A DNA stretch of 32,865 bases from a virus: IMG/VR virus record IMGVR_UViG_3300044712_002711, positions 1 through 32,865 of that record. One strand, 5' to 3'. Below the pieces are notes generated by a model. The model made no database searches. It was not told the DNA's origin and was given only the letters and a program-made list of their open reading frames with translations. The position numbers and the translations under genes are program-made. Below, one piece after another: positions 7,683-14,841 of this stretch (position 1 is the stretch's first letter; each line of letters opens with the position of its first letter).

Positions 7683-8525
7683 TTAGATCCCGCTATAAGC
7701 ATCGTGATAAGTAAAATCACTATGAGCAAGTTGGGACGTGCTAGCAGTTACCATTTTAAGCAAGTTGGTACCTGGAACTAGCCACCACCACGTACCGGTT
7801 ATTTGATGCAAAACGTTTGTAGTGCCACCCAATAAAGCAGTTCGATTGTAGAAATCAAAATCAATATAATTAGTTGATAAAACTAGATTGGTCGTACAGC
7901 TAAGAGTTTCGCCAGTAGTTTGATTGACTAAATCAAAGCCATTCATGGGACCGTACACTCTGACGATCGGGTATGAATCAACATTGCCATCATTAACCAA
8001 TGACTTAATTTGTGTACCAGTTTGAACGCTCATATCCATGGGGATAGCCATAGGTATAGCCATGCCACCACCATTAAAAATATAAATTGTTTCAGTTTTA
8101 TCTGGACCATTAAAATATTCGCGCTCAGAAATACATTGAATTTGTATATTAGACTTTGTTAATGTGTCTTGATCGATGTCCGAATTTACAGCACTAACAA
8201 CGGCGTTGATATATCGCTCACTATCATCGGATAGAATAAACCTGAATTGCTTAGTTTGAACTAATGACTTATCACTTTTTAGAGCAAAGAGAGCTAAAAA
8301 ACTATCCCGCTGCGTTACTAAATCCGGAATGGTGTCGCCTACTACCGCCCAATCCATAGAAAAGCCGAAATTACGATAAAAGGGAGTCGATAGTGCTACC
8401 CCACTCCTACCCCCGCGCGCGTAGCTGGAAACATCAATACTGGCTTGAGTTGAGCCTTTAATAGCCTGTAAAAAGCGTTTATCGTTGGTGATTGGGGCAC
8501 CATCCACATACACTTCTTTAATCAT
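7683..8525 (-). CDS. Distal tail protein (Dit-like)
   Basis: 280 aa. The N-terminal region (to about 140: IKEVYVDGAPI, SSYARGGRSG, ISEREYFNGPD) fits the ring-forming Dit domain of siphophages. The C-terminal half (DSYPIVRVYGPMNGFDLVNQ, YIDFDFYNRTALLGGTTNV) matches the galectin-like half of Sipho_tail proteins. A short internal repetition, MAIPMAIPM, joins the halves. It links the tail tube to the hub. Its ATG overlaps the tape measure stop (TAATG), so it is probably translated by re-initiation. Confidence 0.75.
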   Translation of the reverse strand: MIKEVYVDGAPITNDKRFLQAIKGSTQASIDVSSYARGGRSGVALSTPFYRNFGFSMDWAVVGDTIPDLVTQRDSFLALFALKSDKSLVQTKQFRFILSDDSERYINAVVSAVNSDIDQDTLTKSNIQIQCISEREYFNGPDKTETIYIFNGGGMAIPMAIPMDMSVQTGTQIKSLVNDGNVDSYPIVRVYGPMNGFDLVNQTTGETLSCTTNLVLSTNYIDFDFYNRTALLGGTTNVLHQITGTWWWLVPGTNLLKMVTASTSQLAHSDFTYHDAYSGI

Positions 8526-10351
8526 TAGTACCTTCCACTATTATTAAATGCGTAAGCTAATCGCTGACTTAATAAGTTGATATCAGTTTCACTATTTACG
8601 GTGACGCCACCTAGGTTAATTGTTGGACCAGCTGAATTGTTGTATACGTTACTTGGCACAGACTGACGACCAGCCATCATATCTTTAGACATAACAAACT
8701 CGCCGGCGTGTAATACTGCTGGACCAGTTGAAGGAACCCAACCACCATTTTCATACCATTTCATTTTTGGAACGCTAACTTTTTGACCCATAAAATCTTT
8801 TTCTTCTTGTTCGAGGTGAAGTGACGGAATGTGAATATTAGTTAAAATACTAACGATGCTATCAGCCAATCCTTTGAATAGATTTTTAACGTTTTCAATT
8901 TGTTGATTAATGAAATCTTTAATTTTGGTGAACCAACTAACGGCCGAATCAAAGTAACCCTTCCACGAACCTTCCCATTGATCCTTAATAAATAATAATC
9001 CGGCGTTGATTAAATTTTTAACAAAGGCCATTCCAACCGATATATTGGCTTTTAATTGTTCCCAGATTTGCATAACATACGGTCCAATGTAGCCCCAAAC
9101 AAATTCAAATACAGCTTGGATCATGGCTAGCTGCATCTGTACTTCGGCAAACATTGACATCAAAACAAATTGAACCAGGGTAACTAACAAGTTACCGATG
9201 TATGAAACCACATTGTAAATACCGTTAAAAATAAATGAAAAGAAATCAAAAATAGCTTGTAGTGGCGGTTGAATAGTTAACCAAATATTTGTAACTGCAC
9301 TAGTAATTGATGCAACAGCTTGATTAAAAACATTAGTTACATTTTGCCAAAGGTTTGTAAAAAATATTCCTATGCTTTCCCAATTGCTGGATATCATTGA
9401 TGCTGCGAAAACCAATGCTCCAGCTAAAAGACCACCCGCAGCGATCAACGCTCCAACAGCGCCGATGGTAGCAATCAAAGATCCTACTAAAAGAACGCCA
9501 AAAGTAACTGCTAATATTATTAGGGTTCTGCTAATTGCAATTATGAGATCTTGGTTTTGTTGCAAAAAAGTATTTAATGAAAGCAACGCTTGATTAACTT
9601 GATCTAAATTACCACCAGATCCCATTATGGCTGCTACTAAACCCTGTCCTAGGGTTTCTCTTAAATCACCAATATTATTTTTCATAATTGTGATTTGACC
9701 AGAAAATGTTTTTGATGATGACAGCGCCGAACCACCAAACTCAGTGGCTAATTCTTTTAGAATTAATTTTTGTGCGTCCATTACTTTACCAGATTCAACT
9801 AAAGTTTTAATGGTGTTCTGTTGTTCTTCATTGAAATTAACACCAACTTTTCTCAGGGCAGACACGCCTATAATTGGATCTTGTAAAGCTTTACCCAATT
9901 GAATCGATGAGGATTTTAAATCCTGACCTAGAGCTTGGGACATGTCTAGAACTGTTTGGGTAGCTGTAGGAAAAACATCTTTACTAATATTAGTAAAGGT
10001 TAGCAACAAGCTTTGTGCTCCAGTAATAGCTTCATCATCAAATTTTGATTGTTGTTGTAGCGCAGTGGATAATTTTAAAACCTCTTCTGCTGTTACCCCA
10101 GCCACTCCTTTTGTTGAATCCAACACTGCATTTAATTGAGCCGTAGCATTTTCACTTTCTTCAAATGCTGAAATAGAAGAATAAATCACTCCAGAGACCG
10201 TGGCAAAAGCAGCGGTTAGGGGAACCACCGCATCTTCGGCCAAGTCTTTCATTGACTTAGTTTGTTTTTCTACCTCATCAGAAACGCTCCTTAGAACCTT
10301 ACTGGCCTCATCTCTGGCTTTAAGAATAATCTCAAGAGTACGGTTATCCAT
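8525..10351 (-). CDS. Tail length tape measure protein
   Basis: 608 aa. The N-terminus (to about 250) is helical with ARDEASKVLRSVSDEVEKQ and a TMP motif region (FGGSALSSSKTFSGQ, MKNNIGDLRETLGQ). A very hydrophobic middle (about 265-320) and several amphipathic stretches follow. The C-terminus has the usual GGWVPSTGPAVLHAGEFVMSKD segment. It sets tail length and helps DNA and membrane passage. By the common rule of about 0.15 nm per residue, a tail near 90 nm is expected. No Shine-Dalgarno precedes the ATG. The late promoter motif at 10386-10417 lies 34 nt upstream. Confidence 0.92.
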   Translation of the reverse strand: MDNRTLEIILKARDEASKVLRSVSDEVEKQTKSMKDLAEDAVVPLTAAFATVSGVIYSSISAFEESENATAQLNAVLDSTKGVAGVTAEEVLKLSTALQQQSKFDDEAITGAQSLLLTFTNISKDVFPTATQTVLDMSQALGQDLKSSSIQLGKALQDPIIGVSALRKVGVNFNEEQQNTIKTLVESGKVMDAQKLILKELATEFGGSALSSSKTFSGQITIMKNNIGDLRETLGQGLVAAIMGSGGNLDQVNQALLSLNTFLQQNQDLIIAISRTLIILAVTFGVLLVGSLIATIGAVGALIAAGGLLAGALVFAASMISSNWESIGIFFTNLWQNVTNVFNQAVASITSAVTNIWLTIQPPLQAIFDFFSFIFNGIYNVVSYIGNLLVTLVQFVLMSMFAEVQMQLAMIQAVFEFVWGYIGPYVMQIWEQLKANISVGMAFVKNLINAGLLFIKDQWEGSWKGYFDSAVSWFTKIKDFINQQIENVKNLFKGLADSIVSILTNIHIPSLHLEQEEKDFMGQKVSVPKMKWYENGGWVPSTGPAVLHAGEFVMSKDMMAGRQSVPSNVYNNSAGPTINLGGVTVNSETDINLLSQRLAYAFNNSGRY

Positions 10352-10385
10352 ATTGATTTTTTTGTGGTATATAATAACTAAAGTA

Positions 10386-10417
10386 TTGTACTGAGCATAT
10401 TAAGTATTCTTATATAA
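10386..10417 (-). promoter_or_regulatory. Late promoter motif, copy G
   Basis: Minus strand: TATATAAG (10410-10417), 16-nt spacer, AGTACAAT (10386-10393). It drives toward the tape measure gene (ATG at 10351) with a predicted leader of about 30 nt. The same AT-rich palindromic core could also serve the divergent plus-strand gene at 10422. Confidence 0.6.
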
Positions 10418-10421
10418 ATTT

Positions 10422-10673
10422 ATGAAAAATAGAAAATGTGACAATTGTGACCATTACAAAGTTGGAAGCAATCATGAGGTTATGTTAATTTCTGCTGCTA
10501 TTTTTATTTTGTTTGGGGTTATGCTTATTCCATTTTTTGTCGGCATCCCATTGCTAGCCGTTGGATTAGGTTTTTTAGCTGTTGATTTTTTTAAGCTTGT
10601 CCCAATTGAATGTCTTCATTGTAGAAAAAGATTTACTAGAGAAGAATACAAGCTGTTAGAAAAACAAAAGTAA
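10422..10673 (+). CDS. Small membrane protein with split zinc ribbon (moron)
   Basis: 83 aa on the strand opposite to all neighbours. Cys6-x2-Cys9 at the N-terminus and Cys64-x2-Cys67 at the C-terminus could form one zinc ribbon. Between them lies a hydrophobic hairpin of about residues 20-55 (SAAIFILFGVMLIPFFVGIP). It is inserted between the tail chaperone and tape measure genes. Its stop codon directly abuts the end of the chaperone extension (10673/10674). No Shine-Dalgarno is present. A TTATAT element 6 nt before the ATG would again give a nearly leaderless message. Function unknown; a lysogenic-conversion gene is plausible. Confidence 0.6.
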   Translation: MKNRKCDNCDHYKVGSNHEVMLISAAIFILFGVMLIPFFVGIPLLAVGLGFLAVDFFKLVPIECLHCRKRFTREEYKLLEKQK

Positions 10674-11209
10674 TTATTTTTTAATTTTTAGTTTAGCTTG
10701 TTCTGCCTTAGCTTTTCCCTCTAAATAGGCCAGTTGTTTATAAACCCAAATCATGGGTTGTTTTTCAAGTTCTGTGTAAGTAATACCTAAGGCATCACAG
10801 ATATAGTTTTCAATTAACTCATCTGGTATTGGAGAACCCGAGTGAAATGATTTAAACGTCTCGGCGACTATTAAGTCGCTTGCGATTTTGGGAGTAAAGA
10901 CGAATTTCTAATCTGATTAATTGCATCCATTATCTCAGTTCCATCTAAAGCCGGAATGTCACCAATTGCTTTAGCTGGATTTGCTAGTTCGACACCTTGA
11001 GGATCAACCAATTTTATCAAAGCAATATCCAAGGCTTTTTGATCTGCTGCCAGCATGGTATCGCCACTCATGCTTGCTTGTTTATCGTTTTGATCCAGCC
11101 TTACCCCAGAAGTAATTATGGTTTTAATTTGAGAATGTTCTTGAAAAGTTAAACTATTTTTTATCGTGGCAACATATTTGTTGCTGGTAGTAATGTCTCG
11201 AGTCTGCAT
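10674..11209 (-). CDS. Tail assembly chaperone, long form made by -1 frameshift (G-T type)
   Basis: The short form ends at 10871. A second frame, offset by -1, stays open from the slip site to a stop at 10674-10676, although it has no start of its own at the junction. Shifting at CCCAAAA joins 108 codons of the short form to 70 codons of the extension, giving 178 aa. The extension (for example PMIWVYKQLAYLEGKAKAEQ) resembles T-domain tails of such proteins in composition. The position between tail tube and tape measure is exactly where lambda G and GT lie. The fusion should wrap the tape measure during tail assembly. Confidence 0.85.
10864..10892 (-). promoter_or_regulatory. Programmed -1 ribosomal frameshift signal
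   Basis: Slippery heptamer CCCAAAA (10886-10892) lies in the zero frame as C CCA AAA, the ideal X XXY YYZ form. Six nt later a perfect 6-bp stem GCGACT/AGTCGC (10864-10879) has a TAAT loop, and the zero-frame stop TAA sits in that loop. Spacer length and stem position match known stimulatory hairpins. Confidence 0.9.
10871..11209 (-). CDS. Tail assembly chaperone, short form (G type)
   Basis: 112 aa, the unshifted product. N-terminal beta part (TSNKYVATIKNSLTFQEHSQIKT) then a helical part (MLAADQKALDIALIKLVDP). Translation starts at 11209 after AGGGGG at good spacing, about 28 nt below the -10-like element of the late promoter motif at 11237-11270. In well-studied phages the short form is made in large excess over the fusion, and both coat the tape measure protein. 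Confidence 0.85.
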   Translation of the reverse strand: MQTRDITTSNKYVATIKNSLTFQEHSQIKTIITSGVRLDQNDKQASMSGDTMLAADQKALDIALIKLVDPQGVELANPAKAIGDIPALDGTEIMDAINQIRNSSLLPKSQAT

Positions 11210-11236
11210 AAGAGCCCCCTATATTTTGTTACTGAA

Positions 11237-11270
11237 CTAGTATAGAGAGGTTAAAACGATTTCTTATATA
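11237..11270 (-). promoter_or_regulatory. Late promoter motif, copy B
   Basis: Minus strand: TATATAAG (11263-11270), 18-nt spacer (the others have 16), TATACTAG (11237-11244). It lies upstream of the tail chaperone gene and just below the DUF3800 island, so it could restart late transcription after that insertion. Confidence 0.55.
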
Positions 11271-11288
11271 TTTTTGGTGGTAGTAATA

Positions 11289-11476
11289 CTGGCTGCTGCT
11301 GGTTAAGTGCCACCAGTAATTGCGGCCGAGTACCAGTAGCTGCCAGCTGGTGGCCAACATTGGCCAATGCTTTACAAGTGGCTGTAAAGTTTGTAGACTA
11401 TATATGATCGCTGGTCGATCAGGGATTTCCGCAAGGAATCGCAAATAGGTCTGTTAAGCAGACCTTATTTGTTTTT
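11289..11476 (+). ncRNA. Candidate structured non-coding RNA with intrinsic terminator
   Basis: About 190 nt without a credible gene and dense in pairing. Stem A: 11289-11302 with 11333-11346 (12 Watson-Crick pairs, one G-U, one mismatch). Stem B: 11309-11316 with 11347-11354 (8 perfect pairs). A and B cross, giving pseudoknot or switch topology. Then come a 12-bp palindrome (11358-11369), CTTTACA/TGTAAAG (11370-11389), TGATCG/CGATCA (11405-11421), TTCC-GCAA-GGAA with a GNRA-type loop (11427-11438) and an 11-bp terminal stem followed by a T-rich tail. The G-U pair, the GCAA loop and the T tail all favour the plus strand. Promoter and family are unknown. Confidence 0.5.
11443..11476 (+). terminator. 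Intrinsic terminator (plus strand)
   Basis: Stem 11443-11453 with 11459-11470 (eleven pairs, one bulged T, loop TTAAG), followed by TTATTTGTTTTT. The T tract is good on the plus strand only. Read on the minus strand the hairpin directly follows the DUF3800 stop codon, where it may still protect or end that message. It may therefore act on both strands with unequal strength. Confidence 0.7.
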
Positions 11477-12266
11477 AGACGAGTTTTTTTCCAACACCAA
11501 TGACAGTGCCATAACCATTTTTATGGTACTTGGATTGAATTTTAGAAATTAAAATTTTTGTATAGTTTTCCACCAAGTCTTTATTTATAACTTTATAAGT
11601 TTTTAAAACATCCAGCTTTGATGGCAATGATAATGAATCGGCTAATTGCAAGCCAGCAATTCCCAATTTCTTATCTTTGACTTTAATTTTTTTTGAAGTT
11701 AATTTATTTTGAATGGCCGAAGCTGGAATGTAATAAGTGCCAATAGTGTAAAACCTTGTATATTCTTGTTGTAGTAATCTGTCTTCTTTTTTACCCCTCG
11801 CCTCAATCATCACGTCACCAGTTGATTTATTTGGCTGTAAATATTTGACATATCTTTCTAACAAAAGGTCAATTGAATAATGGTATGGGTTCATTGATGC
11901 AGCACCATACTTTTCTTTATGAGCCGCTTTGTCCACCACAATAGTTATGATTTTAAATGGCAATCCATCAATTAGCGATTCAAGTGCTTTAGTGTATCTA
12001 GTTTTAAAATCTGCATCATTCAATTTAATAAATAGGCCTTCTTTTTTACAAATTTCATCCCTGTGCAAAATGGGTAACGTATCCGGATCATCAGTAAATA
12101 ATCTTCTAATATTCAACATTTCAGGTTGCAAAATATTTTCATTATCTTGATCCTCAACAATGATGCCTGTTAATGATAGGTACCTTTCTTTAAAATTTTG
12201 TTCGTTTAGTGGTTTAGATGAATAGCCCAACGCGCCCGATTCATCGATATACAGTCGATATTTCAT
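11475..12266 (-). CDS. DUF3800 family protein
   Basis: 263 aa from the ATG at 12264-12266. The frame is open for 6 further codons without a good start, and GAGGG precedes the chosen ATG. The N-terminus YRLYIDESGALG carries the Asp-Glu-Ser-Gly motif that marks DUF3800. Further acidic and basic residues (IVVDKAAHKEKYG, MIEARGKKEDRLLQ and LQLADSLSLPSK) fit the family, for which an RNase H-like nuclease fold has been suggested. It is inserted between tail tube and tail chaperone genes with its own promoter-like sequence, typical of a moron. DUF3800 genes also occur near defence genes, so a superinfection-exclusion or RNA-processing role is possible but unproven. Confidence 0.8.
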   Translation of the reverse strand: MKYRLYIDESGALGYSSKPLNEQNFKERYLSLTGIIVEDQDNENILQPEMLNIRRLFTDDPDTLPILHRDEICKKEGLFIKLNDADFKTRYTKALESLIDGLPFKIITIVVDKAAHKEKYGAASMNPYHYSIDLLLERYVKYLQPNKSTGDVMIEARGKKEDRLLQQEYTRFYTIGTYYIPASAIQNKLTSKKIKVKDKKLGIAGLQLADSLSLPSKLDVLKTYKVINKDLVENYTKILISKIQSKYHKNGYGTVIGVGKKLV

Positions 12267-12341
12267 AAAAAAGCCCTCTCCCACTTGCTGATTACCACAT
12301 CAGCAAGCAAGAAAAGGCTTTATTTTATTATTGTGGTAATC
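12267..12341 (-). promoter_or_regulatory. Hairpin-rich leader of the DUF3800 gene
   Basis: Stem 1 is CTTGCTGA (12284-12291) with TCAGCAAG (12300-12307). It is enclosed by AAAGCC (12270-12275) with GGCTTT (12316-12321), and on the minus strand it runs into a T tract directly before the ATG, like an intrinsic terminator. Stem 2 pairs GATTACCACA (12290-12299) with TGTGGTAATC (12332-12341) and overlaps stem 1, so the two exclude each other. The rest of the 12267-12465 gap, from 12355 up, shows nothing I can name. Confidence 0.5.
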
Positions 12342-12354
12342 TTCAGTGGGTCAA
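12325..12354 (-). promoter_or_regulatory. Possible sigma-70-type promoter of the DUF3800 gene
   Basis: Minus strand TTGACC (12349-12354), 18-nt spacer, TAATAA (12325-12330). It differs in kind from the late motif copies, which suggests expression of this island outside the late programme. The right arm of a 10-bp inverted repeat (12332-12341) lies in the spacer and could be half of an operator. Confidence 0.4.
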
Positions 12355-12465
12355 TCGCAATAAAATGCAACTGAGAAAATTAAATTGAAGAGTACCACCG
12401 CTTAGGGGGCTATGGCAACTATACAAACCGGATCATTTATATCTAATTTGATGCGCTTATAAAAA

Positions 12466-13428
12466 TTAAGTTGCGTAACTAGTGGTTAAGTTAGTCAAGA
12501 CGGCCGATATTAGTTTAGAGGTGACAGTGTCATATAAACCTTCAAACTCGACGCTTAGCATGCAAAAATCTTCAGTGATCGAATTAGTTGCAACTTTAAA
12601 TATTGCTCTTGGTAATGTCAAAGCAAATTTATAGTTACTAGCTGAACCGATAGCGTCACCGGTAAAGGTTAAAACGATAGCGCGTTCAGTTTTAGCTAAG
12701 TAGTCAGCGAATAAAGTAGCGCTGTCGGTGTTTAGATATAACTCGAATTTTCCAGAAACTTCGGATGCTTTCACATACGAAAATTGTGGGGTGTAACTAC
12801 CCAGAGCATATTCTAATTCAACGCCGTTTTTAAACTCCAACTCTAAGTTTTTAACTTCATTGAATGGAGTGCCGCCAATAGTAACGCCATCAGCTGCTAA
12901 ACAATCGGTGAATACGAATGGTCGAATGGTGTCATAAGAAGCGCTAATTTTAGTTGCTGAAGCGTGAGTCTTAGCTTTAACTCCAAAGTTGGCCACGACT
13001 GGTTCACCTTCTTTAACAGATAGTTTCATGCTGTTTACGATACTTCCAGCAAAACGTCTGGTTATTTCACCAACTGATTGTTCAATGGTTAATGAAGGTT
13101 TGGTTTCAGCTTCGGTTAAAGTGTGCTCATAAACAATCGATTCACCAGCTTTGGCAGCTGAGTTACAACCACCGAAAAGACTTTTTAAAAAGTAACCAAT
13201 GTTTACAGGAATAAAATCCATTTCAAATTCACCCTCATATTTAGCTTTACCAATGTGAGAGTGTTGATATTTTGGAAGTACAGCGCGGATGCTGCTATTT
13301 AATTGGATATCGTTATCAACTTGAATACCATCGCCAGGTTTAACTGCGATCGATTTGCTTGGTACAACTGTACCGCCCCATGAAGCTTCTTGGCCTAAAC
13401 TGATTTGAGATAATACACCTGCTGACAT
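12466..13428 (-). CDS. Major tail tube protein
   Basis: 320 aa. Position between tail terminator and tail chaperone, length and beta-rich sequence fit the siphovirus tail tube protein. Examples are SQISLGQEASWGGTVVPSK near the N-terminus, KYEGEFEMDFIPVNIGYFLKS, and a C-terminal strand set with VSGKFELYLNTDS and CMLSVEFEGLYD. It should polymerise around the tape measure as hexameric rings. Shine-Dalgarno GGGGAA overlaps the end of the 52-aa gene just upstream (3-nt gap). It is probably one of the most abundant late products. Confidence 0.82.
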   Translation of the reverse strand: MSAGVLSQISLGQEASWGGTVVPSKSIAVKPGDGIQVDNDIQLNSSIRAVLPKYQHSHIGKAKYEGEFEMDFIPVNIGYFLKSLFGGCNSAAKAGESIVYEHTLTEAETKPSLTIEQSVGEITRRFAGSIVNSMKLSVKEGEPVVANFGVKAKTHASATKISASYDTIRPFVFTDCLAADGVTIGGTPFNEVKNLELEFKNGVELEYALGSYTPQFSYVKASEVSGKFELYLNTDSATLFADYLAKTERAIVLTFTGDAIGSASNYKFALTLPRAIFKVATNSITEDFCMLSVEFEGLYDTVTSKLISAVLTNLTTSYAT

Positions 13429-13431
13429 ATT

Positions 13432-13590
13432 TTATTCCCCTTTTTTCTTCTTACTTGGTTTTTCCATTTTTATTTCTATAAAATCTGGGTTAACAATTTC
13501 GACATCAGTTTTAATTATTTGTTCTGGCTCAATTATTCCAACACCTGCCAGATGTGTCACTGATTTTCCTATATATTTATACTGTCTCAT
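13432..13590 (-). CDS. Small protein (52 aa) of the tail operon
   Basis: ATG at 13588-13590, stop at 13432-13434. The sequence begins MRQYKYIGKSVTHLAGVG and ends in a Lys-rich tail (KPSKKKKGE). Short proteins opening with K-Y-x-G-x-S are common in the connector and tail region of siphophages. It fills the gap between tail terminator and tail tube. Its ATG lies 6 nt after the -10-like TAGAAT of late motif copy C and lacks a Shine-Dalgarno, so it would be the first gene of a leaderless transcript that also carries the tail tube gene. Confidence 0.7.
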   Translation of the reverse strand: MRQYKYIGKSVTHLAGVGIIEPEQIIKTDVEIVNPDFIEIKMEKPSKKKKGE

Positions 13591-13596
13591 AACTCT

Positions 13597-13628
13597 ATTC
13601 TACTGAAACGCTATTGATTCTTTATATA
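13597..13628 (-). promoter_or_regulatory. Late promoter motif, copy C
   Basis: Minus strand: TATATAAA (13621-13628), 16-nt spacer, AGTAGAAT (13597-13604). It fills the 41-nt gap after the tail completion gene. The ATG of the 52-aa gene follows 6 nt later. It would drive the tail tube. Confidence 0.65.
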
Positions 13629-13631
13629 TTT

Positions 13632-14033
13632 TTACCTTAAAACTCTTTTAGACGCTTCAATGGTTAATTCAATAACTCTGACTGGAACTTCCCTATCCTG
13701 GTAAGCCCATTTTGCTTGGGTTGCCCTAGCAATATCGCAAGCACCTTCGAGAGTTGGTTTTGACTCAAGAGCATCGGTAATATCATCGAGCAATTTTAAT
13801 AAAGTCGCCTCTGAAGCTCCGGTGTCATCATTGCGATTATAAATTCTAACTATGAAAGTGAAGTTTCTTTTATTTGCAGCAGTATCATACATCTGGTTTT
13901 GATGACTAATCGGTGATACTGTCACACTAGGAAAGTTTGCTAACTCCTTTTTGTCATATTCATATACGACAGCAACATCGCTGACTGCTCTTATTAGCTC
14001 GGCTATTTTTGCATTTAACGTTACGTAGCTCAT
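13632..14033 (-). CDS. Tail completion / tail terminator protein
   Basis: 133 aa. Small alpha/beta protein (NAKIAELIRAVSDVAVVYEYD, FPSVTVSPIS, NFTFIVRIYNRND, LLKLLDDITDALESKP) of the type that follows the HK97 gp10-like protein in HK97-like phages, where a ring protein ends tail-tube growth and joins tail to head. A Shine-Dalgarno AAAAGGA precedes the ATG. It starts 1 nt past the gp10-like gene. Confidence 0.72.
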   Translation of the reverse strand: MSYVTLNAKIAELIRAVSDVAVVYEYDKKELANFPSVTVSPISHQNQMYDTAANKRNFTFIVRIYNRNDDTGASEATLLKLLDDITDALESKPTLEGACDIARATQAKWAYQDREVPVRVIELTIEASKRVLR

Positions 14034-14034
14034 A

Positions 14035-14523
14035 TTATCCTTTTGCTAAAAATTGCATGATACTATCTAAGGCTTGAGTGATGTATTTATTAAAATCTGA
14101 TTGCGATGATTCCTTCGCTTTCTTAAAGAAAAACGTCCCCTTAGTTCCAGTCTTCGCAATCTTTTTTTGTATAGCATAGGCAATATTTTCGTTGCCAAGT
14201 TTTCTTTTAGCCCAAAGTTTCAAAGGTCCTATTGGTGGCGTATGTGGTCTACTACCTTTTTCTACCGCTTCAGCATAATTTAAATTTGTACCCACTCTGG
14301 CTTCGACGTTTCCTGGGTATTCTTTCGGACCCTCTGAGTGTATTGAAGCTCTTAGTGGACCAAAGTTAATTGGCGCTTCAACCTTAGCTTTACCTTCAAT
14401 AACTAACGCTGTTTTAATGAGCGCTTTGCCTAATTCCTGTATTGCATAACTGCCAGCTTTATCTAACGCCTGTTTTAATTCCTTGGCCCCTACAATTTCA
14501 CCAGTTAATAAGTAGCCACTCAT
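14035..14523 (-). CDS. HK97 gp10-like head-tail joining protein
   Basis: 162 aa. The family signature VGTNLNYAEAVEKGSRPHTP is present (about 78-97), preceded by KAKVEAPINFGPLRASIH. HK97-gp10-like proteins work at the neck or tail end of the virion and are always near connector genes, as here. The ATG overlaps the stop of the upstream gene (TAATG). The Lys-rich C-terminal half (KKIAKTGTKGTFFFKKAK) is normal for the family. Confidence 0.85.
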   Translation of the reverse strand: MSGYLLTGEIVGAKELKQALDKAGSYAIQELGKALIKTALVIEGKAKVEAPINFGPLRASIHSEGPKEYPGNVEARVGTNLNYAEAVEKGSRPHTPPIGPLKLWAKRKLGNENIAYAIQKKIAKTGTKGTFFFKKAKESSQSDFNKYITQALDSIMQFLAKG

Positions 14524-14840
14524 TAAACGACCTTCTCACCAACAATGCGTTGGTAACTTATATAAGGATTAGAAAATTTTTGGGGTACTCCCCTAACGAT
14601 CCATTCGTCTGATCCGCTTTTTAGTTTGTCGCCATTTAATAGGGTCACATCTTCATAAATAAAAATGTCATATAGTTGATAAGAAGAAACTCCAGGGTAA
14701 ACCGCTAGAACTTCTGGACCAGCTGGAAAAACGCCTACATCTAAGTTGGTTCTAACTGGTGTCAAAGCATAGGATTCTTTACCAGAAACTATTGTGAGTC
14801 GGTAAACATCAACGATATGTGTAAGCGTCTGGTAACCCAT
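14523..14840 (-). CDS. Head closure protein
   Basis: 105 aa from the ATG at 14838-14840, one nt beyond the stop of the connector gene (TAATATG). The upstream extension of the open frame overlaps that gene and is dropped. It is beta-rich with VDVYRLTIVSGKESY, YEDVTLLNGDKLKSGSDEW and SYQRIVGEKVV, the pattern of small head-closure (stopper) barrels that seal the portal channel after packaging. The order connector, closure, gp10-like, terminator is the canonical one. Confidence 0.68.
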   Translation of the reverse strand: MGYQTLTHIVDVYRLTIVSGKESYALTPVRTNLDVGVFPAGPEVLAVYPGVSSYQLYDIFIYEDVTLLNGDKLKSGSDEWIVRGVPQKFSNPYISYQRIVGEKVV

Positions 14841-14841
14841 A

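Noticed and set aside
11229-11444. A 71-codon open frame on the minus strand.
   Set aside because: It lies in the hairpin-rich non-coding segment, has a low-quality sequence rich in Trp, Tyr, Gln and His, overlaps late promoter copy B and has no ribosome site.
14551-14575. TATATAAG-like sequence inside the head closure gene.
   Set aside because: It is inside coding sequence and has no TACAAT-like element 16 nt away on either strand.
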